A stretch of 64,000 bases of DNA, taken from NCBI RefSeq assembly GCF_002127325.2, contig NC_035441.2, positions 47,124,663 through 47,188,662 of the forward strand, read 5' to 3'. The stretch's first letter is position 1, and each line of letters opens with the position of its first letter. Below the pieces are notes generated by a model, which did no database searches, was not told where the DNA came from, and was given only the letters and a program-made list of their open reading frames with translations. The position numbers and the translations under genes were made by a program. Source of the DNA: Helianthus annuus (lineage: Eukaryota; Streptophyta; Magnoliopsida; Asterales; Asteraceae). Shown here piece after piece: positions 33,800 through 46,239 of the stretch.

Positions 33800-35216
33800 A
33801 TTTCGTCCCGAAATTTAGCATACGGTTACTGAGGAAGCTATGTAAGTTGTATCTTTTACTGATTTTCCTGGGGTGTCACATCATCCCCTCGTTGATTTGG
33901 AATTTCGTCCCGAAATTCCGCAGTAGTAGCTTCAGTCTCAGTAGTGGTTGCATTTGTTCCGAATAACTGGGGGTACTTTTCTGTCATCTGGTCTTCGCGT
34001 TCCCAGGTGTACTCTGGGCCACGTTTGGAGTTCCAACAAACTCGGACAAGAGGGATTCTCTTGTGTTTGAGGACCTTAACATCCCGGTCCGTGATTTCTA
34101 CAGGTTCCTCGACGAAGTGCAACTGCTCGTCGATAGTGAGTTCTTTGAAAGGAACTATGAGGGTCTCATCTGACAGGCACTTCTTCAGATTCGACACATG
34201 AATACGTTGTGAACTGCACCGAGTTCAGCTGGTAGATTTAGCTTGTATGCCACTTTGCCAATCTTCTCAATGATCTCGAACGGTCCGACATACCGCGGAT
34301 TTAGTTTGCCTCGCTTGCCAAAACGTACCACACCCTTCCAGGGTGAGACTTTAAGTAAAACCCGGTCCCCGACCTGAAATTCCAATGGCTTCCTACGCTC
34401 ATCCGCGTAGCTTTTCTGACGGTCGCGAGCTACCGCCATACGTTGCCGTATTTGCGCAATCTTTTCTGTGGCGTCCACTACAATCTCCGGACCCGTGATC
34501 TGACTATCCCCCACCTCTGCCCAACAGAGAGGTGACTGGCATTTACGCCCGTACAATGCCTCGAATGGAGCGGCTTGAATGCTGGTATGATAGCTGTTAT
34601 TATACGAAAACTCCACCAAAGGGAGATGCTTTTCCCAGCCGTTGCCGAAATCAATAACACATGCCCGAAGCATGTCTTCAAGAGTTTGAATCGTTCGCTC
34701 AGACTGCCCATCCGTCTGAGGATGATATGCTGTGCTCATGTCTAAACGAGAGCCAAAAGCTTTGTGCATCGCTTGCCATAGTTCTGAAGTGAATCGTGCA
34801 TCCCGATCCGAAATAATGGAGGTGGGCACCCCGTGCCTCGAAACAACTTCTTTCAAGTAGATGTCTGCTAACGTAGAGAACTTATCTGTTTCTTTGATAG
34901 CCAAGAAATGAGCAGACTTTGTGAGTCGATCAACGATCACCCAAATAGTATCATTCCCACGCTGGGATCTAGGCAGGCCAGTTACGAAATCCATGGAAAT
35001 TTCTTCCCATTTCCACTGTGGTATCCTGGGTTGCTGAAGTAGACCCGCTGGTTTCTGATATTCCACTTTGACTTTTGCACATGTCAAACACTTGCCGACG
35101 TAAGTAGCGATGTGGGCTTTCATGCTAGGCCACCGGTATGTTGTTTTGAGATCGTGGTACATTTTATCCGACCCTGGATGTACCGAGTAGCGAGACTTGT
35201 GTGCTTCATCCATCAC
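33800..35216 (-). pseudogene. E3 integrase and chromodomain region
   Basis: One minus-strand frame (35216-34185) covers the integrase: zinc-binding region with [11 protein letters not shown] and CLTCAKVK, then the core with MDFVTGLP (first Asp), SDRDARFTS (second Asp) and [15 protein letters not shown] (Glu), then [25 protein letters not shown]. The next frame (34197-33856) continues with LKKCLSDE and a chromodomain-like VCWNSKRGPEYTWEREDQM. The break between them at about 34195 is one missing base. All three catalytic residues are kept. A chromodomain tail in this position is a chromovirus hallmark. Confidence 0.92.
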
Positions 35217-35819
35217 AAGTTCCCGTAATCCGCCATATAGTGGTACCCAAATACGTCCTGTTACATAGTAGGCGCCGTCTTCCTTCTGTTCTAATCATTG
35301 CCTTGATCCGCGTAAGGCTTCGGCCTTGACGTTTTCTGTTTTCAATGCTTCAACCTGAGCATTTCGTATCTGTACAGGAAGATCAGACTGGATAGTGAGC
35401 TGCAAAGCTCGTACACGCCTAGGTAAAGTATCCTTTCGACTGAGAGCGTCTGCCACAACATTGGCTTTGCCTGGATGGTACTTGATAGCGCATTCATAAT
35501 CATTAAGTAGCTCGACCCATCGTCGTTGACGCATATTCAATTCCTTCTGCTTGAAGATATGCTCGAGACTCCTATGATCGGTGTAAATAGTGCACTTGGT
35601 ACCGTACAGGTAGTGTCGCCATATCTTAAGCGCGAAAACAACAGCTCCCAGCTCTAAATCGTGCGTCGTGTAATTCCATTCATGAACCTTGAGTTGGCGC
35701 GAAGCATAAGCAATGACCTTGTCGCGCTGCATTAACACACATCCAAGACCCTGGATGGATGCATCACAGTATACTACAAAATCGTCCGTGCCCTCTGGCA
35801 AATGAGAGGATAGGTGCAC
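35217..35819 (-). pseudogene. E3 RNase H and connection to integrase
   Basis: Minus frame with [22 protein letters not shown] (about 35690-35795), [19 protein letters not shown] and [20 protein letters not shown], then the [15 protein letters not shown] motif before integrase. A stop ends the frame at 35295, shortly before the integrase zinc region. At about 35809 an extra T shifts the frame between RT and RNase H. The glutamines in VLMQRD and FKQKEL are intact here but are stops in E2. Confidence 0.9.
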
Positions 35820-36984
35820 TGCAAAGTCTATCCTTTAAGTGCTGAAAAGCAGTTTCCTGAGTGTTGCCCCAACGGTAGGTGACACCCTTCTGTGTCAGTA
35901 GGGTAAGCGACTGTGCGATCTTTGAAAAGTCCTTGATAAACCGTCTGTAGTATCCCGCCAAACCCAAGAATTGGCGTATTTCCGTTGGTGTACGTGGTGC
36001 ATGCCAGTTCCTGATCGAATCTACCTTGGATGGATCGACATGGATCCCATCCCTGTTCACCACATGGCCTAAGAAGTGGACTTCTCGAAGCCAGAAGTCA
36101 CATTTAGAAAACTTGGCGTACAATTGTTCCTTTCGAAGAAGTTCCAAGATAAGACGTAAGTGCTGCTCGTGTTCCTCCTGACTCTTGGAGTAGATCAGAA
36201 TGTCGTCGATGAAAACGATGACGAACTTGTCTAGATAGGGTTTGCACACCCTGTTCAATAGATCCATGAAAACTGCAGGCGCGTTCGTAAGCCCAAATGG
36301 CATGACTAGAAACTCGTAATGGCCGTAGCGAGTTCTGAATGCGGTTTTGGAGACGTCCTCATCCCGGACTCTCAGCTGATGATACCCTGACCTCAAGTCT
36401 ATCTTGGAGTAGTAACTCGACCCTTGCAACTGGTCGAATAAGTCGTCTATGCGCGGAAGAGGATAACGGTTCTTTACCGTTACCTTGTTGAGTTCCCGGT
36501 AGTCTATGCATATCCTGAAGGTACCGTCCTTCTTTTTCACGAATAACACTGGAGCTCCCCAAGGCGAAGAGCTTGGACGAATAAAGCCCTTTTCCAAAAG
36601 CTCCTGTAGCTGCTTTGACAGTTCTTCCAGTTCAGTTGGTGCTAAACGATACGGTGCTCGAGCTATGGGTGCTGCTCCCGGAGCGAGCTCGATCTGAAAC
36701 TCGACTTGGCGATGAGGCGGTAGTCCAGGTAAATCTTCAGGAAACACCTGAGGAAAGTCACGAACAACTGGAATATCCTCCAACTTCTTTTCCTTTGCTG
36801 TTGCATCCGTAACTAGAGCCAAAATAGCAGTGTGCCCCTTTCGTAAACATTTCTGAGCCTTCAAGAAAGAGATGATGCCAACCACAGCACCACTCTTATC
36901 GCCTTGAACTTCGAGAGGTTCCTTACCCGAACGAGGAATACGAACTATCTTCTCCTTGCATAGGATCTCTGCTTGCTGTTGCTG
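35809..36984 (-). pseudogene. E3 reverse transcriptase with remnant of protease
   Basis: From 36984 the frame starts in the last part of the protease ([13 protein letters not shown]). It passes [60 protein letters not shown] and [19 protein letters not shown], then the catalytic [19 protein letters not shown], and ends in thumb and connection DNA. RT itself looks complete. The protease active-site half is missing: gag zinc-knuckle DNA is joined almost directly to AEIL near 36984, an internal deletion that I estimate at several hundred bases from family layout. Confidence 0.92.
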
Positions 36985-37814
36985 CTGGCGATTCAGATTT
37001 GCAGGCCGTGGGCTCCTGAATCCTTAGCTTCATGGCCCACCTTGAGACACCTCTGGCAACGTCCCTCGTTGCACTAACCACTGTGGTGTCTGTTGCATTT
37101 GTTACACAGTGGGTGAATTCCCCGATATCCACCCTGCCCCTGACCACCAGAAGTTGGCTGACCCGGGCTCTGGTGATCACTATTCTTGCGCTGCCGCTGT
37201 GCTTGAGACTGAACGGTAGCGGAACCCTTGCTGGAATACCCATCCCATTTCCGCTTGTTGTCACTAGGAGTAGCGGAAGTAGTGACAGCAGTAGTGGTAG
37301 CACTGATGCGTTTAGGCAGCCTGTTCTGATCCACTTCCTGATCTGTGAGACGATGAGCGAGGCGTTGAATAGCCTGGATGTTGTCAAGATTAGCCGATGT
37401 AACATGGCTCTGAATCTCTGAGGCTAGACCCTTGAGGTACAATTCGATACGCTTGCTTGGAGGGTCCACCATGGTTGGACACAAGATGGCCAGTTCGTTC
37501 GTCCGTTTCGTATAAGCTTCAATTTCTGACCCCGTCATTTTCAAATGGTAAAGCTCCACTTCCAACTTGTGGATGTCATCACGCGTGCAGTATTCCCTTT
37601 TAATGCGTTCTTTGAATTCGTTCCAGGGGGTGGCGTTAGCAGCTGCCAACCCTAGTATCTGTACTTGCGCATTCCACCAGGTTAGCGCGATTCCTTCCAA
37701 AGTACCAGTGGCGTACTTGACCCTGCGAGCCTCAGGGCATTCACACATCTCGAATACTGACTCGAGCTTCCCAAACCAATGGAGTAGTCCCACTGCTCCT
37801 TCCGTGCCACTGAG
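36985..37814 (-). pseudogene. E3 gag, truncated at the N-terminus
   Basis: Minus frame from about 37810 (SGTEGAVGLLHWFGKLESVF) through ALTWWNAQVQ, WNEFKERIKREYCTRDDIHKLE and a basic tail to CNKCNRHHSG, where a TAG stop occurs (near 37074). Beyond the stop a CX2CX4HX4 knuckle ([14 protein letters not shown]) has lost its final cysteine. The N-terminal part of gag, the leader, the primer-binding site and the last 46 bases of the 5' LTR are gone. Gag DNA is fused to LTR DNA at about 37815. Confidence 0.9.
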
Positions 37815-40304
37815 TGTGACTGACCAGGATCAAGCCACCAATCATATCGAACACAGCATTTAATAATAAAAGTAGATAATGTAATTCATCACGACATGAT
37901 TGATGTTCAAAACCAAACATTGTTTAAGTAGCGGAAGCATGTAAGTAAACCCAACATAAATAATAATGTATGAAATGTCATAAGTGTTTAATTAAGCATT
38001 CATGATCCATGCTCCACAACGACCCGCTCCTCCTTGTGCAAGCTCCATGTATCTAACGACCTGTAAGGAATGCAGCAGAGAGTCAACAACTAGTTGAGCG
38101 AGTTCACAGAAAGTAAGTTCGTGACAGTAATACGTATGTTCATTTGGTGGGGGCTTCCCACATATGCATGTACTAATAGTGGGGGTTTCCTGTAATTATA
38201 TATTTATTTCTAGTGGGGGATTCCCACGTTTAACCTTACTAATGGGGGCTTCCCATGTTTATACTTACTAGACTATTCGCGACCATGTGTTCTTCTTAAT
38301 CCGAGAACAGGAATACGTACGAGGACACGTAGGATTTACGTGAGTGCCCTTCCCCGAGGACAGTGGTACGTGTGGGGTTTACGTAGGATTTACGTAAGTG
38401 TCCTTCCGACCCGGAAGACAGTAGTAGGTATTAGTTTACGTAGGTTTTACGTAAGTGTCCTCCCGACCCGGGAGACAATGGTTGATACTAGTTTACATAG
38501 GATTTACGTAAGTGTCCTGACTAACCTGAGGACGATGGTCTATAGTCTAGCAATAGTGTAAGTACGTGTAATTATCCAAATTCAATTCTTCCAATCCAAT
38601 TCCCACCCGGGAATCCCATGCCTTGGCTGTGTGAACTCACCTTGGTTTGCTCGGTATGCTTAACTATGTACTTGCAATTTATCAAACGAGTCCTATAGTA
38701 TGCATGTATATTAAATCAGTTGTATGTCGTTTATATCACGAAGTGTTTAAGCAATCATCGTCATGTTTCACATAACAGTTAATTCACGTTCATCAAGTAA
38801 TACATCATACGACAGAGTAATTCAGAACCATCAGGGTTACCGCACACACACTGAGCTTATATACCCAGTTAACACAACTCAGTTACATACCACATACCTG
38901 ACATATAGAACAGAACTCACAGTTAAGCATTTAACAGTTCACAGGGTAAATCACGTAACATATAACGAAACTCGGACCAAACACTTGTTCTTAAAAACTC
39001 AGATCAAACCATCACATACAAAAGCTCGGACCATATGATTATGATGTAGCAAAACTCGGACAATAACCCACCCCCTTATGAAACTCGGACCAATGGGTGT
39101 GGGGTGCTAAACTTGAAACTCGGACATGGGGTGTGGGTGTTAAAGGTCGGACACATAGGTGGGGGGGGGGGTAAAAGTCGGACAGGGGGCTTGGGGGCCA
39201 AAACTCGGACAACAACAACAACACTACAAAACTCGGACCACCCTAAAGGTCACAAAGCCCGGACATTACTTGATGAAAAGAAACTCGGACATCACATTGA
39301 GTTAAAGGTCGGACCTTCATGCCATATTTAAAACTTGGACATAGTGCTTAACACAAAAACTCGGACTTGATGCATTATGTCACAAAGGTCGGATAGGGTT
39401 TGATTCAATAAACTCGGACAAGACTTTGAGTCTTTAAAGCTCTGACAAGCACGTTATATAAACATCGGACTACTACACACCTTTAAAGTTCGGACTTCAA
39501 ATGTTACATACCAAAATTCGGACAACTTGTTAAGCTAAAACTCAGACAACATATACATTAGGGTTGCGAAACTCAGACAAGCATATACATTCACAAAACT
39601 CTGAGTAACATATCAATCACTCGATCTTTGAAATTAAAGCAGTTACGTTTCTTGGTTTCTAACCCTAATTTCATACATATTGACGGCAGGATCATAATCA
39701 ATCAACCTATGATCAACAACAACAATCATTACAGGAACAATCTATCAAACATACAACTAATCATCATCATCAATAATTCAGAATCAAATCGAAATCACAG
39801 AAGTATCATATGAGAGCTAGGGTTTTCACATATTACAAGAATCAAGAATTGATGCAATCAAATAATCAATAATCATTTACCTTGTGTTGATTCTAGAGAA
39901 AATGCGGAATCGAAAGTGATGAATAGCTTGCCAATGATGATGGTGATAATGATTGCTAGGGGAATAGAGAATACAGTACGTGCTTTGATTTTGTGAAAAT
40001 GATTAGTGAACAAGGGATTAGGGTTAAGTATAGTTTAATTTTCACTAATTACTCTACACACCCTGAATTACTATATCTTACACAAGCACACCATCTCACA
40101 TCAATTTCACAGTTTCACCACCAAGTTCACATATTTGACAAGTCTTTCCAAATTAACACATAACCATGCATAATCACACAATACACTTCATTGTATTAAA
40201 ACGTTACAGTTCCATAGCCAATTATTTGTGCAAATAAACAACTAAACAATAAATGGACGTGCAATAAATGCGAAATAGAAATCTTGGAAATTCGAGTTGT
40301 CACA
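37815..40304 (-). repeat. E3 5' LTR, lacking its last 46 bases
   Basis: It runs from TGTGACAACTCGAATTTCC (minus, 40304) to TGACTGACCAGGATCAAG (near 37816), where gag begins. It is collinear with the 3' LTR pieces and has an uninterrupted GACACATAGGTGG at about 39149-39160. That is the empty-site version of the place where E4 sits in the 3' LTR, and it confirms CATAG as the E4 target. It holds the TTTACGTAAGTGTCC array (38305-38540) and CTCGGAC-rich DNA (38960-39600). Confidence 0.9.
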
Positions 40305-40309
40305 GATCG
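40305..40309. repeat. Target-site duplication GATCG (right, E3)
   Basis: Partner of 24111-24115. Confidence 0.93.
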
Positions 40310-41106
40310 GTAGGAAATGCGCGGACTTCGTGAGTCGATCAATAATTACCCAAATCATATCATGATCTCTTTGGGTTCTTGGTAGCTTGGTAATGAAATC
40401 CATCAATATATGTTCCCACTTCCATACGGGAATCTCAGGTTGTTGCAACAACCCTGATGGTTTCTGGTACTCCGCCTTAACTTTGGCGCAAGTAAGGCAA
40501 TTACCCAGATATGTAGCAATGTCGGCTTTCATCTTGGGCCACCAATAAAAGTCCTTCAAGTCTTGGTACATTTGTCGGATCCAGGATGTATAGAGTACCT
40601 TGACTTATGAGCTTCATCCAAAATAAGTGCGCGTAGATTGCCGAAGAATGGTACCCAAATTCGCTCCATGAAGTACAATGTTCCATTTTCCTTTGGTAAC
40701 AATTGCGCTTCCATTCCACGCAATGATTCGACTTATAGATTATCTGGTTTAAGCGCTTCTTGTTGAGCTTCACGAGTTCGAGTAATGAGATCAGTTTGTA
40801 TGGTCATCTCTAAGGCTCGCACCCTTAGAGGTTTTGCGCGCTCCTTGCGGCTCAAGGCGTCTGCTACAATGTTCGCCTTGCCTGGGTGGTACTTTATCTC
40901 GCAATCGTAATCATTCAACAGCTCGACCCATCTTCGTTGTCTCATGTTTAAATCCTTCTAATCGAAGATGTGTGGCAAACTCTTCTGGTCAGTAAAAATC
41001 GTGCAACGAGTACCATACAAGTAATGACGCCAAATCTTCAACGCGAATATCACCGCACCTAGTTCAAGGTTGGGCGTTGTATAGTTCTTCTCATGCACCT
41101 TCAATT
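40310..41106 (-). pseudogene. E2 RNase H C-terminal part and integrase N-terminal part
   Basis: Minus strand: QLKVHEKNYTTPNLELGAV and [11 protein letters not shown] (about 41000-41106), [15 protein letters not shown] (about 40865-40905), then the integrase zinc region [11 protein letters not shown] and CLTCAKVK, and the first part of the core ([19 protein letters not shown] and SAHFLPI), ending exactly at the E3 insertion. Stops occur at 40958-40960 (E3 has glutamine there) and 40733-40735. A frameshift lies near 40570. Its upstream half is at 51957 and above, past the E5 insertion; its downstream half is at 23123-24110. Confidence 0.92.
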
Positions 41107-41111
41107 GACAT
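41107..41111. repeat. Target-site duplication GACAT (left, E5)
   Basis: Pentamer before E5; partner GACGT at 51952-51956 differs by one transition. E2 RNase H reads across when E5 is skipped. Confidence 0.85.
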
Positions 41112-41173
41112 TGTGACAACTCGAACCCTCAATCCTGATCGTCGAGAGACGAGCATTTTATTAATGCTCATAT

Positions 41174-41238
<65 letters not shown>

Positions 41239-44093
41239 ATTATTATCCTTGGTTGTTATTAAATAACGATAACGCACGACGAGAGAAACACACTATTTAC
41301 CGTCATAACATTTACGGGTTATTCTCGTAGATGAAAACAATTAACGGGTTCTTACACGGGCTGAGCCCAACACATCTCCCCTACACATAAACCCTCTACA
41401 TATATATTCATATTAAACCCTAAGTCCCCACTTTTATTTTGTTACAGCCGACACACACCCCCAATCCCTTCCCTCTCTTTCTCTCCGATGAACTCTCTGG
41501 TCGGTGTGGCCATTTACCGGCGACCGGCGATGGGTCCTCCTCCAACAAACACTTCCCCACCTTCCTTAAAAACCTCCTCCTTCTACACACTCAGCTCCAA
41601 CCCCTCACCCCTGTTATGCCATCAAAACCGCACTCACCTGAAAACGAGAAGAGAGAAAGGACTGGAACGACTAGAAGACCGAGAGAATCAAGAAATAAGG
41701 AGAGAGTGAAAGGATAGAACCGCCGCACGCGGCGGCGGCATTGGTTCGATAACGCGGTTCGACGAATCTCACTGCTTGGACCTGAACTGGTGGCTTGGGT
41801 CATGTTCAATGAGAGTCGAGCAGTGGCAGCAACCTCGGGTTCTACTCGGGTCTCGCCTGATTCAGCTTCGGTCAGCACAACCACCGTCTCTTAATCTTCG
41901 GTCAGTATATACCCTTGTTTGTGCTTGTGTCTTTGTTTAATGGTTTGGCAGTTTGTTTGATTCACGGTTGTGCACATGAGAATGGGTAATTGTTACTATT
42001 TGGCGATTGAATGTTGATGCCTAAATTAAATCCTTGTTAAACTATTTACGTGTATTATGTTGGGTTTGAATGTTGTGGTTAAAAATTAGTGTTCATTGCA
42101 AATCCTAGTTAGAAACTCGTGTGTAGGGATTGTTTTGCATTAATGTTTGTTTTTGGGTGATTAAGATATATTGCACAATGAGATTTGATGATTGTCTTAG
42201 ACAAAATAATGGTATACAAGGGCGTTCAGGATATAAAGATTTAAGTATATACATGTTCCTGATTCCGTAGAATGTATGCTAGTTGTTGTGAACTAACAAT
42301 GTTCTTGAGTTGTGCATTGACTGAGTATAATATACTAATGTGGATTAATTTAAGAAGACCTGGTTATGAAGGTTAAAACCCTACGTGATGAACTGTTTGA
42401 AGATCATTGAAATTATTTGAAATTTGATGATTTGATCCATTGTGTTAATGTACGGTAGGTGGAAACATGTTTGTGAAATTTGATTGGATAGTACATGTTA
42501 GGGAAACCTGATTGGATCGTACAAAAGATGGATAAGGTTCTAGGAGAATTCCCACAGTGGTTGCGAGTTGGGAACATGTGGTTTCGACTCGAGACCACTC
42601 GGTGACTACTCGAGACCAGGCATGCATTTCAGGGGGACCCGAGACCAACTAGGTTGCGACTCGAGATCTCCTTGTCTCGACTCGAGACCTGACTCGAAAT
42701 CTCAAGGTTTCGACTCGTGCATGCATCACTCGAGACCTCACATTTGCAACCCGAGACCCCTTGGTTGCGACTCGAGACCTCATGTTCTCGATTCGAGACC
42801 AGCTGGTCTCGATTGGGCTGCTTGGCTTGGTTATTGGGCCACATTGTGCATTGACGAACTTTGACTGTGTGTTATAACTTTACAACATGCTGCTACTGGT
42901 TGACTGCTTAAATGATTAGGACGGGCCCAATAACATTGGTGTGCCTTGTGTACTATGTGTTAAATGATGTTTTGGGATTGTGTGCTAGTGTTAATGTCTA
43001 ACTGTACTGTCTAACTTTTCACATGCTAGAATAGGCACAATACCGTGTATGCTTGTATGACATGCATGCTGTGTGTCATATACATGTAGGATTTTACGTG
43101 ACACTACTTGCATACGAACCTAATAAATATTTACAAACCATAATAGGGTATGGTTGACCAACGTAACACAAGTAAATTGACTACCGAGCAAAGCAAAGGT
43201 GAGTTCACTACTTTTTACTTAAAGCATGGGTTCCCGGTGGTTGGGAAACGGAACGAAACAACTTTTCCTGGTTTGGAATTGCTTACTATCTCCTTGTGCG
43301 GGATGCGGTATTTCTATCTCCTTGTGTGGGATACGGGTAACAACACTATCCCCTGTGAGGGATACAAACCTACTTTTCTCCCCTTGTGCGGGACCCTTAG
43401 TTAATTACTATTTATACTGGATGCAACAAGCGAAACTAAACGAAACTCTATCACTCAAGTCCTCACTACTTCATACCGATTAATCGTCGGGGCCTGGCGA
43501 ACAGGTTATTAGTTGATAGCGCTATTTAGGTCTCACCAGCCTCACTCCGTGCCCGTGTATGGGATCGGGCGTGAACTAATAAACTCTGGCAAACCGTCAA
43601 TGATGACAGAACATTGACAAACGGGGCACTACGGAAACGTACGGATGACTAGTAGTCGGTATTGTAAAAACAGTTTAGTGGCTTACTTATGGGGTAGCTC
43701 CCCATGGCATGTATAAATGAGTAAATTAACTGTTGAAACAAGTTTTTGGAATTAAAACTGGAAAACTGCAAACACGTGAACTCGCCAACGTTATGTTGAC
43801 ACTCTACTGCATGCTTTGCAGGTTGCTCGATACAGCTCTGGACGGACATTGCAATCGGATGGAGTGCGTGGATCGTAAGTAACATGATAACAAACTTGTG
43901 GTTTTAATTATGATGCGTTTTCTCCCCCTTTCCGCTGTGAACCTAAACTATGTTTTGAAAAATATAAATTAGGTCACTAATTATGCTAATGTTTATAACA
44001 ATAACTAATCCGTTCAAAATAATTAGTGGCTAAGATCCTGGTCGTCACACGCCTCGCGGTAATACTCCGCGTGTGGATTTTGAGGGTGTGACA
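41112..44093 (+). repeat. E5 5' LTR (2982 bp)
   Basis: Starts TGTGACAACTCGAACCC and ends TTGAGGGTGTGACA just before a primer-binding site. It contains a (TTA)n microsatellite (41176-41236), a G/C-richer block (41430-41890), and an array of CTCGAGACC words (42580-42830). It has about 98 bases (41277-41374) that the 3' LTR lacks, the gap being bounded by a CA repeat. Otherwise the two LTRs are close. Open frames inside recur in the 3' LTR with changes and are not taken as genes. Confidence 0.9.
42580..42830. repeat. CTCGAGACC motif array in E5 LTR
   Basis: About a dozen copies of (A)CTCGAGACC, often preceded by GGTTGCGA or TCTCGA, within 250 bases. Each centres on the palindrome CTCGAG. The same array is in the 3' LTR at about 48985-49230 with a few substitutions. 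Confidence 0.85.
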
Positions 44094-44096
44094 GAC

Positions 44097-44109
44097 TGGT
44101 ATCAGAGCC
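44097..44109 (+). promoter_or_regulatory. E5 primer-binding site (initiator-Met tRNA type)
   Basis: TGGTATCAGAGCC, three bases after the LTR end, sets the plus orientation of E5. Confidence 0.92.
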
Positions 44110-46239
44110 ATTGGTTATAGCGAACTAGGTTTTAAATATAAAATATTTTGGTTTGGGAAATAAAATATTTTTATAAGAAAACCAGACTATAACCGTTCTT
44201 TAATGGAAACCACAACTACACCACACTCCGGATTGCAAGGTTCGTCAACCTCAGATGCTCACCTGGTAATGGTAGGCTAACGACATTTACTTGTGCATAA
44301 CTTATGTGTGTGAACACGCATGTGTGTATGTGTATAATTAGCATATATGTGCGTATATTTAGTATTTAATACAGTGGATCATACGAAGGCTAGGCTAGCA
44401 TGTTACGTGCTAAACAGGAGTGAGTCCTCCTAAACCTAATTCGAAACCGCGACATACTAAGGGCAAGGAACCAGTTATTCCAAGTCCTCGTCCACGTATT
44501 TCCTGATATCATCCTTGGACTACAAATCAACGTAAGGGACGTCCACTCGATAAACCTCCTCAGGAAAGTTCCGCTACGAAGCACATAGAGAAGTTACGAG
44601 AACAAATCGACTAAGGGGAGCCATCCCCCTATCATGGGATATTAGAAGGAACGACGGCGTCATTCGCATCCTTTTTACTTGCGTATTTCTTTTCCCGCCT
44701 TAAGTAGTGGGACTTGTTCCCTCACCCGACTGATCACCTGGATTCTTGAAGCGTTCTAGTAAGTCTACACTTTTCGAGTTTCTGTTTGCACGTCTCGAAC
44801 ACAAAAAGCATGCGTGGTGTATGCTTCTCACTGTAGTGCCAGCAATCGTATCACCTTTTCATCGACCATGAAGTTATTTCCCCTAATTCCTCGTTACATG
44901 GTTAATCCTTATTCAAGTTGAACCTTATACCCTGGCACGCCCCAAAACCCAGCAAAGTGATATCATTCTTACAAGCCGGCGTATTTGAAAGCGTGGCAAG
45001 ACGAAGACACGGACCAGTCAACCCACCGACGAGTACGGTGACCTAGATGCTTACCTTATCTTTCATTTGCCAGAATCCATTATTCTTTGACGACTTTTCT
45101 GATTTTGTGAATCCTTTCGCCAGCTTTCGTACGAATCCGCGTTTATTGCTCAGATGGTATCCCCGTTTCTATCCTTTCTTTTTCCCGACATCCACGTTTC
45201 TTCGTATAGAAACCTTGATCAGATCTCTCTTTAGTTTGGTGAATTCAACAAACTCGACTTTTGGCCGACAAACTTTTTAGCCCTTGAAATTCAGCAACGT
45301 ATTACTTCAATCGTACTATTCTCGAAAACCTGTTTTCGTAGTTCCCATCAAAACCCTCGACGACGCAACCGCCACTCCAAACTCATTCGCACAACTTAGA
45401 ACAATCCACTCGAACTTGATTTCCTAACCGATTTGAGGAATCACATCCTGCCAGATGTCTTGGTAGACCCTAAAACCTACAGGCCCGCACGACGACCATC
45501 CCTCTCTGGCTGCTTCTTATTGTGCTAACCACATCGACGTGACACTCCTTATCGACAAGCAACGCTCTCTATCCTAACCGCCCACAGCTTGTGTACAACC
45601 AGCTACCTCATCGACACCAGGTAAATCCTTATTTCCGACCTCAAAGCCTTTTGTGTTTTGTCTCAAGTTTAACGTAACAGTTATGACTACCCTTCTTGCA
45701 TAACCTCACTACTCGTGTTATGATTCACGGATTCCATGATCCTTGTCCTACTCTACTCTGCACGGATCTCCGTTCGAACAAATTACTCCTTCGAATGTTA
45801 CTCGTTGGAGCAACGAGCCAAGGGTACCCCGGGGGTAAAGGTACCACAAGCATTGTTCTCCGAACCTGATACGATTAACACCTAGTTACGACACTCGAAT
45901 TTATTCCATCCTACAATTGTTTCTTTCGACGACGCCTGAACCTATTCCGAAAACCAGTGGGAATCAGAACGACTCCTAGGCTCTACCCTGGTACTTCTAC
46001 AACGCAAACCGCCTTGCGCTAAGTTTCCAACGCACAACCTTTTAACGTCGCAAAAGCCCGCTTTTCTCGACCGTATACGAAACCTCTCACGATTTTGACC
46101 CTAAAGAGTATCACCTGACATTAGGAAGGTGCAAAATAATCCGCAACTCCAGCAATTGAAAGATATTCTACGAGGTGCTTCTATCTTATCTTATCCTATC
46201 CAAGGCATTGGTGAAATGTCTGCTAGTAACGACACGCAA
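44110..46239 (+). other. E5 internal region without recognisable gag, protease or RT
   Basis: This is 2.1 kb in which I cannot trace any Ty3 domain on the plus strand. A short frame beginning METTTTPHSGLQGSS (about 44202) could be a gag start but stops quickly. The DNA is C-rich on the plus strand compared with the LTRs. Either the coding part has decayed beyond recognition or it has been replaced, as in large non-autonomous derivatives. Confidence 0.5.

Noticed and set aside
37034..37421. 129-codon plus-strand frame
   Set aside because: Antisense to E3 gag.
41077..41262. Ile-rich 61-codon frame
   Set aside because: Produced by the (TTA)n microsatellite and spanning the E2/E5 junction.
42568..42864. 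98-codon frame, and its copy at 48975-49271
   Set aside because: Repeated Ser-Arg-Pro/Asp residues come from the CTCGAGACC array in the E5 LTR.
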